Shown here piece after piece: positions 24,101 to 34,946 of a DNA stretch of 64,000 nucleotides (positions within the stretch are counted from its first letter, which is position 1; every line of letters starts with the position of its first letter). The notes under the pieces were generated by a model that did no database searches, had not been told where the DNA came from, and was given only the letters and a program-made list of their open reading frames with translations. The position numbers and the translations under genes were made by a program. This stretch comes from Lepisosteus oculatus (taxonomy: Eukaryota; Chordata; Actinopteri; Semionotiformes; Lepisosteidae). The DNA lies in contig NC_090706.1 in the NCBI RefSeq assembly GCF_040954835.1, forward strand, positions 35,349,148 through 35,413,147, in the 5' to 3' direction.

Positions 24101-25772
24101 GTTGCTCTAGCTTGCATTCAGCATACACCCTTTCTACATTTACATTTGTGTAATCACAAAGGATAATTTGTTGTGCATCATGGTAGCATAGAGATGACTG
24201 CATTTTAATTGTACAATTGCTGCTTTAAACTCAGTGTGCCACCATTAAATGGTCTGGGTTGTTCATTAGTTATGATAAGAACTTTACCAAGGTATGTCAA
24301 TTTTTAAATCTCTGCACTATACAAGTCACAGAAAAGTATTTCTGAAAATGTCCTGACTTTGTATTGTACAGTAAGATCCTCAAAACATGAATGTGTTGCC
24401 TCCTACTCCGGTAATTGCCAAAACACTACCCTGTAAAGTAATGGCTATCAACTAAGCATTTCTACAAAAACATTTTATTAAATCTTAATCATTTGCTTGG
24501 CTAGTTAACATTTGTTACCTTCACTTATCTGTATATGCTTCTACAGCAGCAAGAAAACCCTTTAACGGCACATTAGGACACATTTAGCACAAAAATGTCT
24601 AACTAGTACTAGTAGAGGTCAAAGTGTACATCAGCCACTGACTGCAATGCACCCTCTGGGAACTTGGAAGTCTCCTATTACTGTTTAACTGGGCCACTGA
24701 CCTCTGCTTGTGTTGAATAGTTTAACCTCCTGCAGTCTTACTAACACACTTAATATTAGTTGTAGACTCATAATTTACTTTTCTTTGAACGATAAGCCGT
24801 TTTTGGAAAAAAGTAAAGTAATATGCTTATTTAAAATGTAAAAGTAAAGCAAAGTGTCCATATTTTACCCCAAAGTAAGTCTGTTGAGAAAGAGCATAAT
24901 CAACATAATCTGAAAGTCACAAGTAAAACAAAGTTTTCATTTAAACACAACATCTGAATTATATCTAATGAATGTGAGAAACTGGTATGTAATTCCTAAT
25001 AAGATAACATATGCTGGCAGAGAAACATTTTTACATGAAGAAATTCCTGCAAAAGGACTGAAAAGCATAACCGAATAAAATTAAAAAAACAGTGAAAAAC
25101 ACATTTTATTGTACTTTAATCCATCAGTTTCAAGTACTGAAAATACCAATTACAAATTTTTAAACCGGTGTCAAAAAGATAAAGCCCACCATTCCAACAA
25201 AATAAAAACTTGCAATTTCAATTATGTATCAAGATAGAAACTTTAAGAAGTCAAACGACCCAGTTGCATGTGCGTTAAGTCAGTTAATATTTTTTCCTGG
25301 TAACCAGAACATTTACATTGTACAATACTTCTTAGAAACTAAACTATAATTTGGTTATAACTTTAAAATCTGAATTAAATAGTGAAACTGATACACAATA
25401 AATGAATTAAATAGTAATAATACACAGAAACCAAATCTAAAGAAGGATGACAATCTCACAGCTTCACAGACACATTTTTAATTTTCCTTTAAAGACGTAC
25501 TATGACACGTGGCCTGGTTTGAAGATATCTGTTTCTTCTATCACTTTTCAAAACTCTGTCCAGCATCCAATGTGGGTTTTTATGTTATGTTTAAAAGGCC
25601 TGTTTCCAGAAAAAAAAAACACTCTTAAACGCAGCATGACAAAATGATGGGATGATATGGCAACTTTAAAAACATCTTTATCTTTCTAACCGTTAAGACA
25701 ATCATTTTGTACAAAAGATTATATTATATTATTTGAAGCAGTGTTCCAATGTTCCTTAGTTTTGATTGAGAG

Positions 25773-26104
25773 TGTCACGCCCTCCACAGCCGGAGGCCAC
25801 TCGTGCTCTATCCTGTTCCTAGTTTCCCTGGGCTTTCCTTGTACTTCCGGTGTGTCTTGTGTCTGGGGCTTTATATTTTCGAGTCTCTCCTTCCTCCTCT
25901 CTCGGCATTGGGATCTGTTGTCGAGAGGCTCGCCTCACCATGTCGCCCCACGTCCGCTACCTGAGGGCTTATGTCTCACCCCGACTCCACCCAATACCTT
26001 GACCCCGGACAAATCCTCTCATTTGCTCCGTTCCTGCCGCTACGCATGGGGTCCTACCGTCTCGCCGGGTCTCTCTCCACGGCTAAGTCCTGGCTTCCGT
26101 GGCA
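25773..26104 (+). mobile_element. solo LTR, 332 bp, with 5-bp target duplication
   Basis: It begins TGTCACGCCCTCCACAG and ends CCGTGGCA, so it has TG...CA termini. It is flanked on both sides by GAGAG (25768-25772 and 26105-26109), a 5-bp target-site duplication. It is GC-rich and contains a TATA-like CTTTATATTTT near 25870. This fits a Ty3/gypsy-type LTR left by recombination between the two LTRs of an insertion. Open frames inside it are not genes. Confidence 0.75.
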
Positions 26105-28059
26105 GAGAGTCCAAATACATTTCTACAGCATGAAAGTCGACTACAACAAGAAGTGCTGTAATGATAGGATTACTTGAGAAATGGGCTGCATTGGGGAGAA
26201 AATGCCATGTCCAGGTCAGTTCAATGAGAGAAGGCTGAGATCTGGAGAAGAAAGATAGGAAACAAACTCTGTGAGCCATGTTCACAGCTATGACTTTGCT
26301 CATGAAGAATGTAAATGCTATTCAAGTTAAAAAATGTGCCTCTCCTTGCTCAACTAATCATTGTTGTGAATTTTTTTCTTTGCACGTTCTTCTGTTTTCA
26401 ACATTTTATCAAATACTTCTTTACCCAAGTTCTAAAATACACAGATATGCAATCAGTACTTTTGGTTTGCTTCTAAATACAACATAAGTGTACTCTGAAT
26501 TCCCAGACAATGTTACCCACCCATATTATAGTAACAAGGGTGTTTGCTACAATGACTTCCTGCATTTCAAATGCACCCTAAAGCACAGCAAAAGCACCAC
26601 AAACTGCCTAAGTGTTGTTCAAACCCTAACCCTAGCCCTAGCTCGGGCACTTGTAGAACATAAACACAAACCATGCCTAAAGGAAATGGTCAATTTTAAT
26701 AAGATCTCCATGGATCCACTTACAGTAGCTTCACTCAAGAAGAAGATGGCTAAGTTCAACAGACAGCACAGGGCTTAGATAACGCTGGATATCTGTTCTC
26801 TCATCATGTTTTCCTGAACATGACTGTAGAAATTTGTATTTTATCTTCATACAAAGATGCTAGCAAATATGAAATGTTATTTAAATCTAATGTTCAGACT
26901 TGAGTTTACCTGTTTGTATACACTACACCATACCCATTCTTATTTTGAGATTACTATTTCATACACAGCTACCAAGATAGTGTACCTTAAGGAGAAATAA
27001 TTAACTGCTTTCCCCTTTCACATTTCCTTGGGGAGCAGGAAAGCTCTCGTCACCGTCTGGACATGGTTCCCCCTTAGTTGTTGTGGTTAACATGAAAAAA
27101 CACAACAGCCAGTTCCCATGGATACATCAATGGTCTTTAGAAAAATAAAACTTTGGACCACCCTTGACCTTTTTTGTTTTGTTACTAAGCACTTCTTTGT
27201 TACAAGATAGAAACTTTGAGAAGTCAGTCTGTCCAGTTACATTTTTCACCATCTTCCCCTGGAGTTTTGAAAACAAATGTTTTGGGGGTGGAGAAAATGA
27301 TTAACTCTTGCACAAATCACAACTGCTACAAGGTCTAAAAAAAGCAATTGCCTACTGCTGTGCTGTATTTAACTTTGTATCCTATCTCCAGCACTAATGC
27401 TACCAGTTTTCCAGAAGCTACTCCACTTCTGAGGTGAAAGGTCAGAGGTGAGGTGTCAAGCTCATTCATCCTACGGTCTGACACCTACCCTGAGCTGAGC
27501 TGGTTACCTGATATAACCTGCTATGAAAAAACTCAACTCAAGAACATGTTTGATGTAGCCTTAATAATCAAATCTGTTTTTGAGATATTCAGTTTCAATA
27601 CTACTTCATTACTTCACTTTAACATATGCACTTGAGAGAAGAGTGAGTCATGCAGATTACAGTAAAACTCTCTTTCTTCCAAGCCTGTAGGGCTTGGAAA
27701 GTCAGTGGAGTGTTTCATGGGAGTTACCAACCAGCAGCAGGTGAACACCACTTATTCGGTGATGACAGACTAATAAAAAGGATAAAATGCACGTATGGAT
27801 CAAGCAAGCAGTCCATGGGCGCATAAACTAAAAAAAAAGAATAATTAAGAAGCTCTGAGTGACAGGCTGGATCTTGAAAATGATCAGGGCACACACCTTC
27901 CACCTCCAGGTCGGGGTTAATTACCCAGTCTACACTACACCTCTCCGTTTCACACGTCTGAACCCGCTTTCCTCTCTGGAATAATGAAGTGTTTGTTCTT
28001 AAACAAAATGTTATCGCAGGGCACACACACATTAATAGTAATAATACTAATTTTATCGT

Positions 28060-28205
28060 CTCCATAATCAAATTCCCCATATTTTGGGAAGGTGGAAGGA
28101 AGCCAGAGCACCCAGAGAACATGATAAGAACATCTCTTCAAGGAAGGAGACCATGTCCATGACCGAACCTCAGACCCAGCTGAAACTGCCATGCCACAAC
28201 ACTGC
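28060..28205 (-). repeat. SINE/L2-type fragment, minus orientation
   Basis: Contains 'gggaaggtggaaggaagccagagcacccagagaac', the reversed 'gttctccgggtgctctggcttcc' segment of the L2 tail, then 'ccgaacctcagacccagctgaaactgccatgccac', a decayed tRNA-like head. The frames that cross it are repeat-derived. Confidence 0.6.
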
Positions 28206-30639
28206 CCTTTATATGCACATATGCTGTGTTTATACTTTATTTGTATAATGTGTGTATAATTATAAAACTTTATCCATTTGCAAAGCAGGACTGTGTCAGT
28301 GTGGCTTTATGATAAGATTCCCTCTGGGCCGTCACTTTATGCTGTAGTGCAAGGTGTTTCTGTTTAACTCTTGAACAAAACATGTCAAAAAGTGTATGCA
28401 ATACCCCGTGATATGTTGTGTGTATGCATCCTGTGATATAATAAAGAGTAACTTCTGAAATAATTGATACTATATTGAATAATAATTGATAATACAGTGC
28501 AACTGGATTGGGAATCACTTGCTTTTCTGCTTGTCATAACGTATTTTTAATTTATTTATAATAAATCTATAAAATACTGCATTAAATTGGGTACTACATC
28601 ATACCCATAAATATAGGTATTCCCCCTGGGAAACAAAGTGTTCGTTTTTATAATGTACATTGTATAGTTCATTAACTTCAAAGATGGGCAAATCTGTTAA
28701 AACTGCAAAGTTTTAGCTGAAGTTCCACCAATTCAGATACTTAGGGAAGAGCTCAGTAAATGAAAGGGAAAAATATATCAAAATGTGATATACTGTATGC
28801 TCAATAAATTGTGAGAGAAGAGTTAACACCACAGTAACTGAAAGAATAGCTGGAGATACACCATATAGCTCCTCAACTAAAACAATCATTTTAAATTTTC
28901 AAAGTATGTAATGTGTAACCAGTGATTCAGCAATCCATTGAGAAGAGCTCAGCCATTTACTTTTTACTTATTTTAGAAACTCAAGGGTCTGTAGTGGGAA
29001 GTGGAGTTAACCCTGTACACCAAAGTGAAGTCAGCCCTCCTGACTCAGCCTTAAGGTCTGTCTGTGGTTTTCCACTTGCATTCTTTCCAGTTACTGGTCA
29101 CCGTACCGATTGTCTGTGTTTATCCCACCATGTCTCATTCTGCCTGTGTGAAAAATATGTTTTCCATCCTTGCTTTCTCAAAGAAGACCAGTGGCAAAGG
29201 CATGTTGATATGTGTTTATTTTATTGGTAAGTAAAGTGCATTTTTATTTGACATGGAGTCTTATTTGATCCACAACAGGCTGTATACATATTAGGTCATC
29301 CCCAAACCTGCATACTGTACATGATTTAGTCATTGTCCAAGTAAAGTGAAGAACATTTTACACCCTTGTACTCATGATTTGTTTAAAGCATTCTCAAGCT
29401 CAGTTTTTTAAAGGATATGACTTTCAATATGTGGGGAGTAAACTTTGTGACATTGGTTTTCTCAGTTAAAAAGCCATGAACCATTCCTTGGGTTAGGTTT
29501 CATTGTTAAATAGTATTGTAACTGGATTGTTTTGTGGAAATAGTGTCTCAGCAATGTTATTAAAAACTAAGATCAACCATTCAAGAAATGGTTGAACTGT
29601 ACTTTCAGCAACACTTGGATCAGTAAGACACATTGAGACCAGCAAAACTCACAAAACAACCACATCATTGTATTATCATCTTCACTTGTGTGGTAAACAA
29701 TTGTGTAGTAAATTAACTGCAATTACTAGAATCTTTACCAAATTTTTGCACAACTCTGCTTCTACTTAGACTGTTTAAAGAAGCAAGACACAATAAGATA
29801 TGATAGCAAATATACTTTGAGATCTTACTGTTGCAAGAAAAGGCAGAATACATATAAATACAGTATATTCATACATTAAACAACTGAAAAAAATTATACC
29901 ACACGTTTTCTTATTGAGGAAATCTGACCTAAAACAGAGAGAGTAAGGCCACAGTGCTACAGTATGTACATCTTTTTTATTTTTGGATGCGTTTGCTAGT
30001 GCAGATGTCTTGGAGGTGAGCAGAATCCACTAGGAAATTATTGGGAGCACATATCTTTAAAGCCTCAGTATGCTATAACATGGATTACTTTTTTTTCAGA
30101 ACTTTACTGCAAAAGATAACAGTGCAACCACTATGTCGGAGTAACTGGTTATTGTTTTACCTGTGCACTGGCCTTAACCAACATGCTGTATTTACAGACT
30201 TATTAAAGAATCTCTTCTACTTTTCCTTATAGATCCTTACGTGTTCTAACTGTTTTATGTTCCAATTGGCATCTAAACAGTGTAGAATAAAATAATACAC
30301 GACTTCCTATTCTTAGAGAGAAATGTCCAGTTAAGTCTGTTAATATTTATGGAATAATAATAGTTATCATAGACTAAAACAAGTGTTCTCAAAAGTAAAT
30401 ACTATAGCACAATCTTGATTTAGCACTTCCTTGGTACAGTATTAGCTAATGCCAGTAGTCCAGATGCTACATTCTAACCTAAAGAGGTCACTAGGGAATC
30501 TAATAAAAACGGAAAGAATTGCCCCTTGACATACTCGTTCAATGACTCAATTGTTGTTTTTTTTTGCTTTCTTTTTTGTGTGAGAAAGACTGCATTAAGG
30601 ATTTTTATTTGCTTAAATATGTGGTTTTTTTAATAAAAA

Positions 30640-30715
30640 GACTGCAAACGATATTGCCATCTAGGAATCTGACCACATTAAAAGCCTTCATCAGGGTGAT
30701 GCAACTTTAGTCTTG
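30640..30715 (-). repeat. possible second Penelope-type repeat relative
   Basis: On the minus strand it reads CACCCTGATGAAGGCTTTTA and, further on, TATCGTTTGCAGTCTTTTTATT. CTGATGAAGGCTTTT is close to the start of hammerhead-bearing Penelope ends, but the GAAAC part is not preserved here. Weak. Confidence 0.25.
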
Positions 30716-33429
30716 GAGGAAAGGTTTGGGGGGTTTTCGTGGTCTCTTTAAAGCAGCAGCAACTGAAGAGCTGGATAAAGTTGATACATTGGTCCAATTC
30801 AGCCAATAATTAGATGATTTGGGATATAAAAAAATAAAACAGTAGTCCAGAACCTGAGTTAGATTACTGTAGTCTTCATGACAGGGAAAGTAAAGGCAAT
30901 AACAATTGAATTCAATTCATTCGGTTTCAATTCTCCTCCTGATCACATCACTTTTAGCTTAAGAGTGCCCTCTGCTGGAAGATTCTGACATAAGACTTTC
31001 AAGCACCAGAGTACACGACTGCAAGCCAGAACGGTTTTTCTTTCACCTAAGCCCCTAAGTCATTAATTGCTTAATTGTACAAGATGAAGCCTTTCCTTGT
31101 TCCTGAGAAGCAGGAGATTTACAGAGACCTATAAAAGTTGTAAGACAGGCGCCCTTGCTCAACCCTGTTCTAGCAGAACAATTGTAGCACTGTTCAGAAA
31201 CAAATTGTATCCTTTGGGAACAGCACATTCCTCATTAAATATGTACCTATCAGGCCACAATAATTCAGGTTTAATAGATTCCTGTTTCAGCTAGCTTGCC
31301 GTTCTGGTGTGAACAGGCCATGAAAGAGCTAAAGGAAGAATCCTGAAAAACGACAGACTGAATTTTACTGAATTTGACGTAACAAAAGAAAATGACTGGA
31401 GCGTGGGATATGGGGAGCAGTTGTCTAGGCCCCAAATGCAGCAGATGGCTTTTTGCCTCAGGGAAGAAAACAAGATGAAGATTTTACACATTAAAGATTA
31501 CTTTTCAAAAAGTATGAATAACTTTATATTTATAAAGAAATTATTAACAACTGCAGGTTAACAAAAGCGGTTAATGTAAATGGAAATAGCCAGTTTGACA
31601 GAAACATCTACAAGATTTGCACTGCTGTACTTCAAACAAACAAGCCCACAGTCTGTGAAATGCATAAAAAATATTGACTTCCAACAGCCAAAAAGCTGAA
31701 AAGCAGAATTATATTTCTGATGCTTGTTTTCCCCTCTGTGGCTCCTTTAAACAGCTAATGGTAGCTTCAGTATAATTAATTTCAGGATAGTTTATTTTTA
31801 GCTGTGCTAGCTATAGAAAACAACATTGAACATAGTGTGGCGTAGCTATATTCAAAAGATGAGCTACAGAAATGAACAAAAGTTAACCAACACGTGATGT
31901 CAGCGCTTTCTTATTTCCTTAGGAACTGCCTAGATGAAAATATGGGAAGGGAGTGTTTCACATTTTTTAAGATTCATCCTTCCATAATATACAATTATAG
32001 GCAATCAATTATAGAAAAGTGATGTTTAAAAATGGCCAAGATTGGAGATTTTAAATTTCAATGTATAGGATGCTTTCAAAGTTAATTGACTTATTTGAAC
32101 AACTCCGTAATTAAAGTTGTGCAGCATGGAGCAATGAAGCTTCTTTCACTTGGAAATGGAGCCATGGGGACAGAGGGGACAAACCCAGCACAGAACTGGG
32201 TCACCTTTAACCAATATAGTGTTCTCAAATGTGTACTGTCATTGTCTAGGGTGAAGTGTTCCCCAAAGTTTAATTTATGTCTGTATCAAATTGCATTGCT
32301 TCACACAGACATGTTACTGAAGCTCAATAGTGTCGGCTTAATGGGAAAAGAGGCTGGTCTGGTGATGTCATCTTTGGCTTCGTAACAATGGCTGAGCTGG
32401 AATGAGTGTAGTTGAGAAGATCATTGATATAGGCTCCTGGTCCTGCTCTCTTAATGACATTGTTTGAATCAGCTGTTCACTTAATTGCTCCTGGCTCGTA
32501 TTGCCAGTGTTTTCATGGCTGTCACTGCAAGTCCCTGTTTCTTCAGAACGCTTGGTCAGGGGGCGCCCTGACAATGGGGCTGCCATTAGAGGCCGCTCTG
32601 GAGACCAGTCTTGAAAATGTAGGTACTTCGTTTGGGTTCAGCAATTATTAATTGAGTTTGAATGGTCACCTCTTGGTATGAAAAAGACGGGAACATGACG
32701 GGACTCCACAGCTTGTATTTGTGTTTCTGTAAGTCGTTTAGCCGAAGTAGTTGTTTTTTTGCGAAACCCAAATTTAAGTAAAAATAGAATCCATCTTATT
32801 TTGCTTGTGGGGTGGAGAGTTCCGGTGGTTCTCGATCACGCTGCCAGATGGTCCAACATCCACCACATCGTCAGTCTGGAGGCAGGTGGCTCCGAGAGTC
32901 AGTTGTGTGAAAAACTGCCTCTCTGTACGACATTTTGAGGACACCAGATGTGGTGTGGCATGGATTTACTCCATTGTGACTGACGGCTGAGGCTTGTATC
33001 CATACATTTCCGTTTCATAAGTAATTTAGCTCTACATTTCGAAACCTCTTTTCAACCTTGCACGGAAAGTGAAACTCTACACACTAAATATGCATCACAA
33101 ATGCCTGAGTAAAATGCAAAGCACACATAAACGTCATTCACTGATAATTTCTCTCAACCTCACAGGTTGGGGATGCAATAATAATGTAACGCATACGGCC
33201 ACCATTGCAGGTTGTTCGAGCCAGCTTACCAGACCGGTGATGTCACCGCCCTTCCCTGTGAATAGCAGGGACTGCAGCCGCTGGGCTGAGGGGAGATTTC
33301 CCTTTGGCTCGTGGCTGGGTCCCTGTTGAGTGACACCAAAGGCCTGGGTTCAAGTCCCCTGCGGTGCGGGGCCGACCTGAGGCAGCAGCGGTGAGGGCGC
33401 ATACCCACGTGAACCCCGGAGCGTTACAT

Positions 33430-33447
33430 TGGTGTCAGCAGTGGGAT
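33430..33447 (+). other. primer-binding site complementary to tRNA-Leu
   Basis: TGGTGTCAGCAGTGGGAT complements the 3' end of vertebrate tRNA-Leu including CCA, with one mismatch out of 18 to the tRNA-Leu form I remember (TGGTGTCAGGAGTGGGAT). It is separated from the LTR end by one T. This fixes the element's orientation as plus. Confidence 0.8.
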
Positions 33448-33457
33448 AGGATAGCCC

Positions 33458-33475
33458 TTCGCCGAGGACGGCGAA
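33458..33475 (+). other. perfect stem-loop in TRIM internal domain
   Basis: TTCGCC and GGCGAA form a 6-bp stem around a GAGGAC loop, taking up much of the space between primer site and purine tract. In a 62-bp internal region this is a candidate packaging or dimerisation signal; that role is inference. Confidence 0.5.
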
Positions 33476-33796
33476 TTAAGCGGGGGAGAGTGTAACGCAT
33501 ACGGCCACCATTGCTTGCGAGAGCTGGCTTACCAGAGCGGTGACGTCGCCGCCCTTCCCTGTGAATAGCAGGGACTGCATCCATCGGGCTGACAGGAGAT
33601 TTCCCTTTGATTCAAGAGGCTGGGTCCCTGTTGAGTGACGCCGGAGGCCCGGGTTCGAGTCCCCGATGGTGGGGGGCCGACCTGAGGCGGCAGAGGCGAG
33701 GGCGCATACCCATGTGAACCCCAGAGTGTTACAATAACATGAAAGCTAATATGAGTTAATTGACAGGGAGTCAATATCTCCGAGAACATTGTCTCC

Positions 33797-34796
33797 TGTA
33801 TTACTTAACTTTACCAAATATGCATCAGGGTCCTCAGAAATCCAACGCTCTTATAAGAAATAATACTGTGTAACCGGATTGCTTAAAAACACTTTATTTT
33901 TGTTTAATATAAGAGCCTCATCTGGAGGGATTAGAGATCTTAACAGATGTTTTTTTCTACATTGAAAGCGCTGCAGCAAGAGCGCGCCTGACGGCTTTTC
34001 ACAACAGGACGTGGAACGGCTATATTACAGTTATTCAGTATATAATGCGCGACCCGGACGAAGCAAAGTGGTCATCTTCACGTCCTCTGCATGCCACGAA
34101 ACAGCAGAGCTGTGGGTTTAAAGAGGGGAACAAAGGGCCGAGGGGAGGCATCTGGGCACTTGAAACAAAGGGACTCGGTAAAGACAACCTGAGGAACCCG
34201 AGAAGCGAGTTTGATATTCCACCCATCCCACAACAAGGGCAATAACATAAGAACAATCGCCGAGGAAAGGAAACCCAGCGCATCGGAGCAAACAGGACAC
34301 CCGATCTGCCCTGATCAGGCAGGCAGACTGAGTAAGAGGTAGTGTAGCCTACCTCGAGGCGCTAGATATCGTTGACCCCGTTATCTATATATCTGCCTCC
34401 TTCCCCATGAGTGACAGAAAGAGCACCAGGAGCGCTGATGCTGGAGCTGAAGGCATCGGTGCAGAACAGCTGCACTTGCTGGAATAAAGGCTAATCAAGA
34501 CAAAGGCGAAAGAAATTAAAGTTATAGAGAGCTAAGTCAACACTATAAAGTATTGCTGTCTGATCTGTTTTTACGCCTTTTTTCTATAAAGAAGCTATTG
34601 AGTAGACCGAAGAAGATACCGAAGCGCTCGGCACTGCTGCTCTATCCCGCAGCGCAACATCGCCTTGTTTAAGACCGGAGGGAGATTGGGGAAGGTCTGA
34701 TAAGGAAAGTGGAGGAGGCAACCTCGTTGTTCTCTTCTGTATTCGATTATTATTATTCAGGGTTAATTTCCCTGAGCTGTTCTGCTCCGGGACAAG
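33797..34796 (+). promoter_or_regulatory. stard10-like 5' flank, promoter and 5' UTR region
   Basis: From about 33950 the sequence turns CpG-rich (for example 'gagcgcgcctgacggc' and 'atgcgcgacccggacgaagc') and stays so up to the ATG at 34797. An in-frame TGA at 34773 closes the frame upstream. No clear TATA box; a TATA-like CTATATTAC lies near 34019. The transcription start and any upstream non-coding exon cannot be placed from sequence alone. Confidence 0.5.
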
Positions 34797-34946
34797 ATGA
34801 CAGTCCAGATCCCGGATGATTCCGACTTCACTTCTTTCAAGGAGCAGTGCGAGAATCTGGACGGCTGGACTGCCCGGTACAACAAGGGAGGAGTGACCGT
34901 GTGGTGCAGAGACGGCGAAGAGACTAACAGCGTCCAGAAATTAAAG
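34797..34946 (+). CDS. stard10: stard10-like exon 1
   Basis: Exactly 50 codons: MTVQIPDDSDFTSFKEQCEN, LDGWTARYNKGGVTVWCRDG, EETNSVQKLK. A at -3 gives a good start context and an in-frame stop lies 24 bp upstream. The exon end is set by alignment to human STARD10, where eight residues separate KIK from the ETLYDVL stretch's preceding DV, exactly as here if exon 1 ends at AAATTAAAG. The donor is then GCAAGC, a GC-type site. A GT donor at 34968 would add seven residues (ASRLSLC). Confidence 0.92.

Larger units (their letters stand above)
33185..33733 (+). mobile_element. TRIM-type LTR retrotransposon, 549 bp, structurally complete
   Basis: The 5' LTR (33185-33428, 244 bp) and 3' LTR (33491-33733, 243 bp) are direct repeats, roughly 85-90% identical by eye. 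Both start TGTAACGCATACGGCC and end GTTACA. The internal part is only 62 bp: a primer-binding site one base after the 5' LTR, a hairpin, and a purine tract (33482-33490) abutting the 3' LTR. The flanks repeat ATAA (33181-33184 and 33734-33737). There is no coding capacity, so it must have been moved by another element's proteins. It lies about 1.06 kb upstream of the START gene ATG. Weak open frames in it are not genes. Confidence 0.9.
16592..34796. other. 18 kb intergenic region between divergent tgfbi and stard10-like genes
   Basis: Beyond the tgfbi promoter I find no supported protein gene. It holds a candidate short secreted-peptide frame (17013-17228, minus), the Penelope-type inverted repeat, an L2 tail, an LTR-like fragment, a solo LTR, a decayed L2 fragment, an unexplained more CpG-rich block (about 32.4-33.0 kb), the TRIM element and the 5' region of the START gene. 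Most open frames here are under 100 codons without homology or splice context. Confidence 0.7.

Noticed and set aside
25741..26303. Frames of 130, 68 and 87 codons
   Set aside because: They overlap the 332-bp solo LTR and are explained by its GC-rich composition.
26618..26646. Telomere-like CCCTAACCCTAGCCCTAG run
   Set aside because: Only about three degenerate units; too short to be an interstitial telomere array.
33226..33789. Repeated similar minus-strand frames (60 and 86 codons)
   Set aside because: The similarity comes from the two LTRs of the TRIM element; they are not a tandem gene pair.
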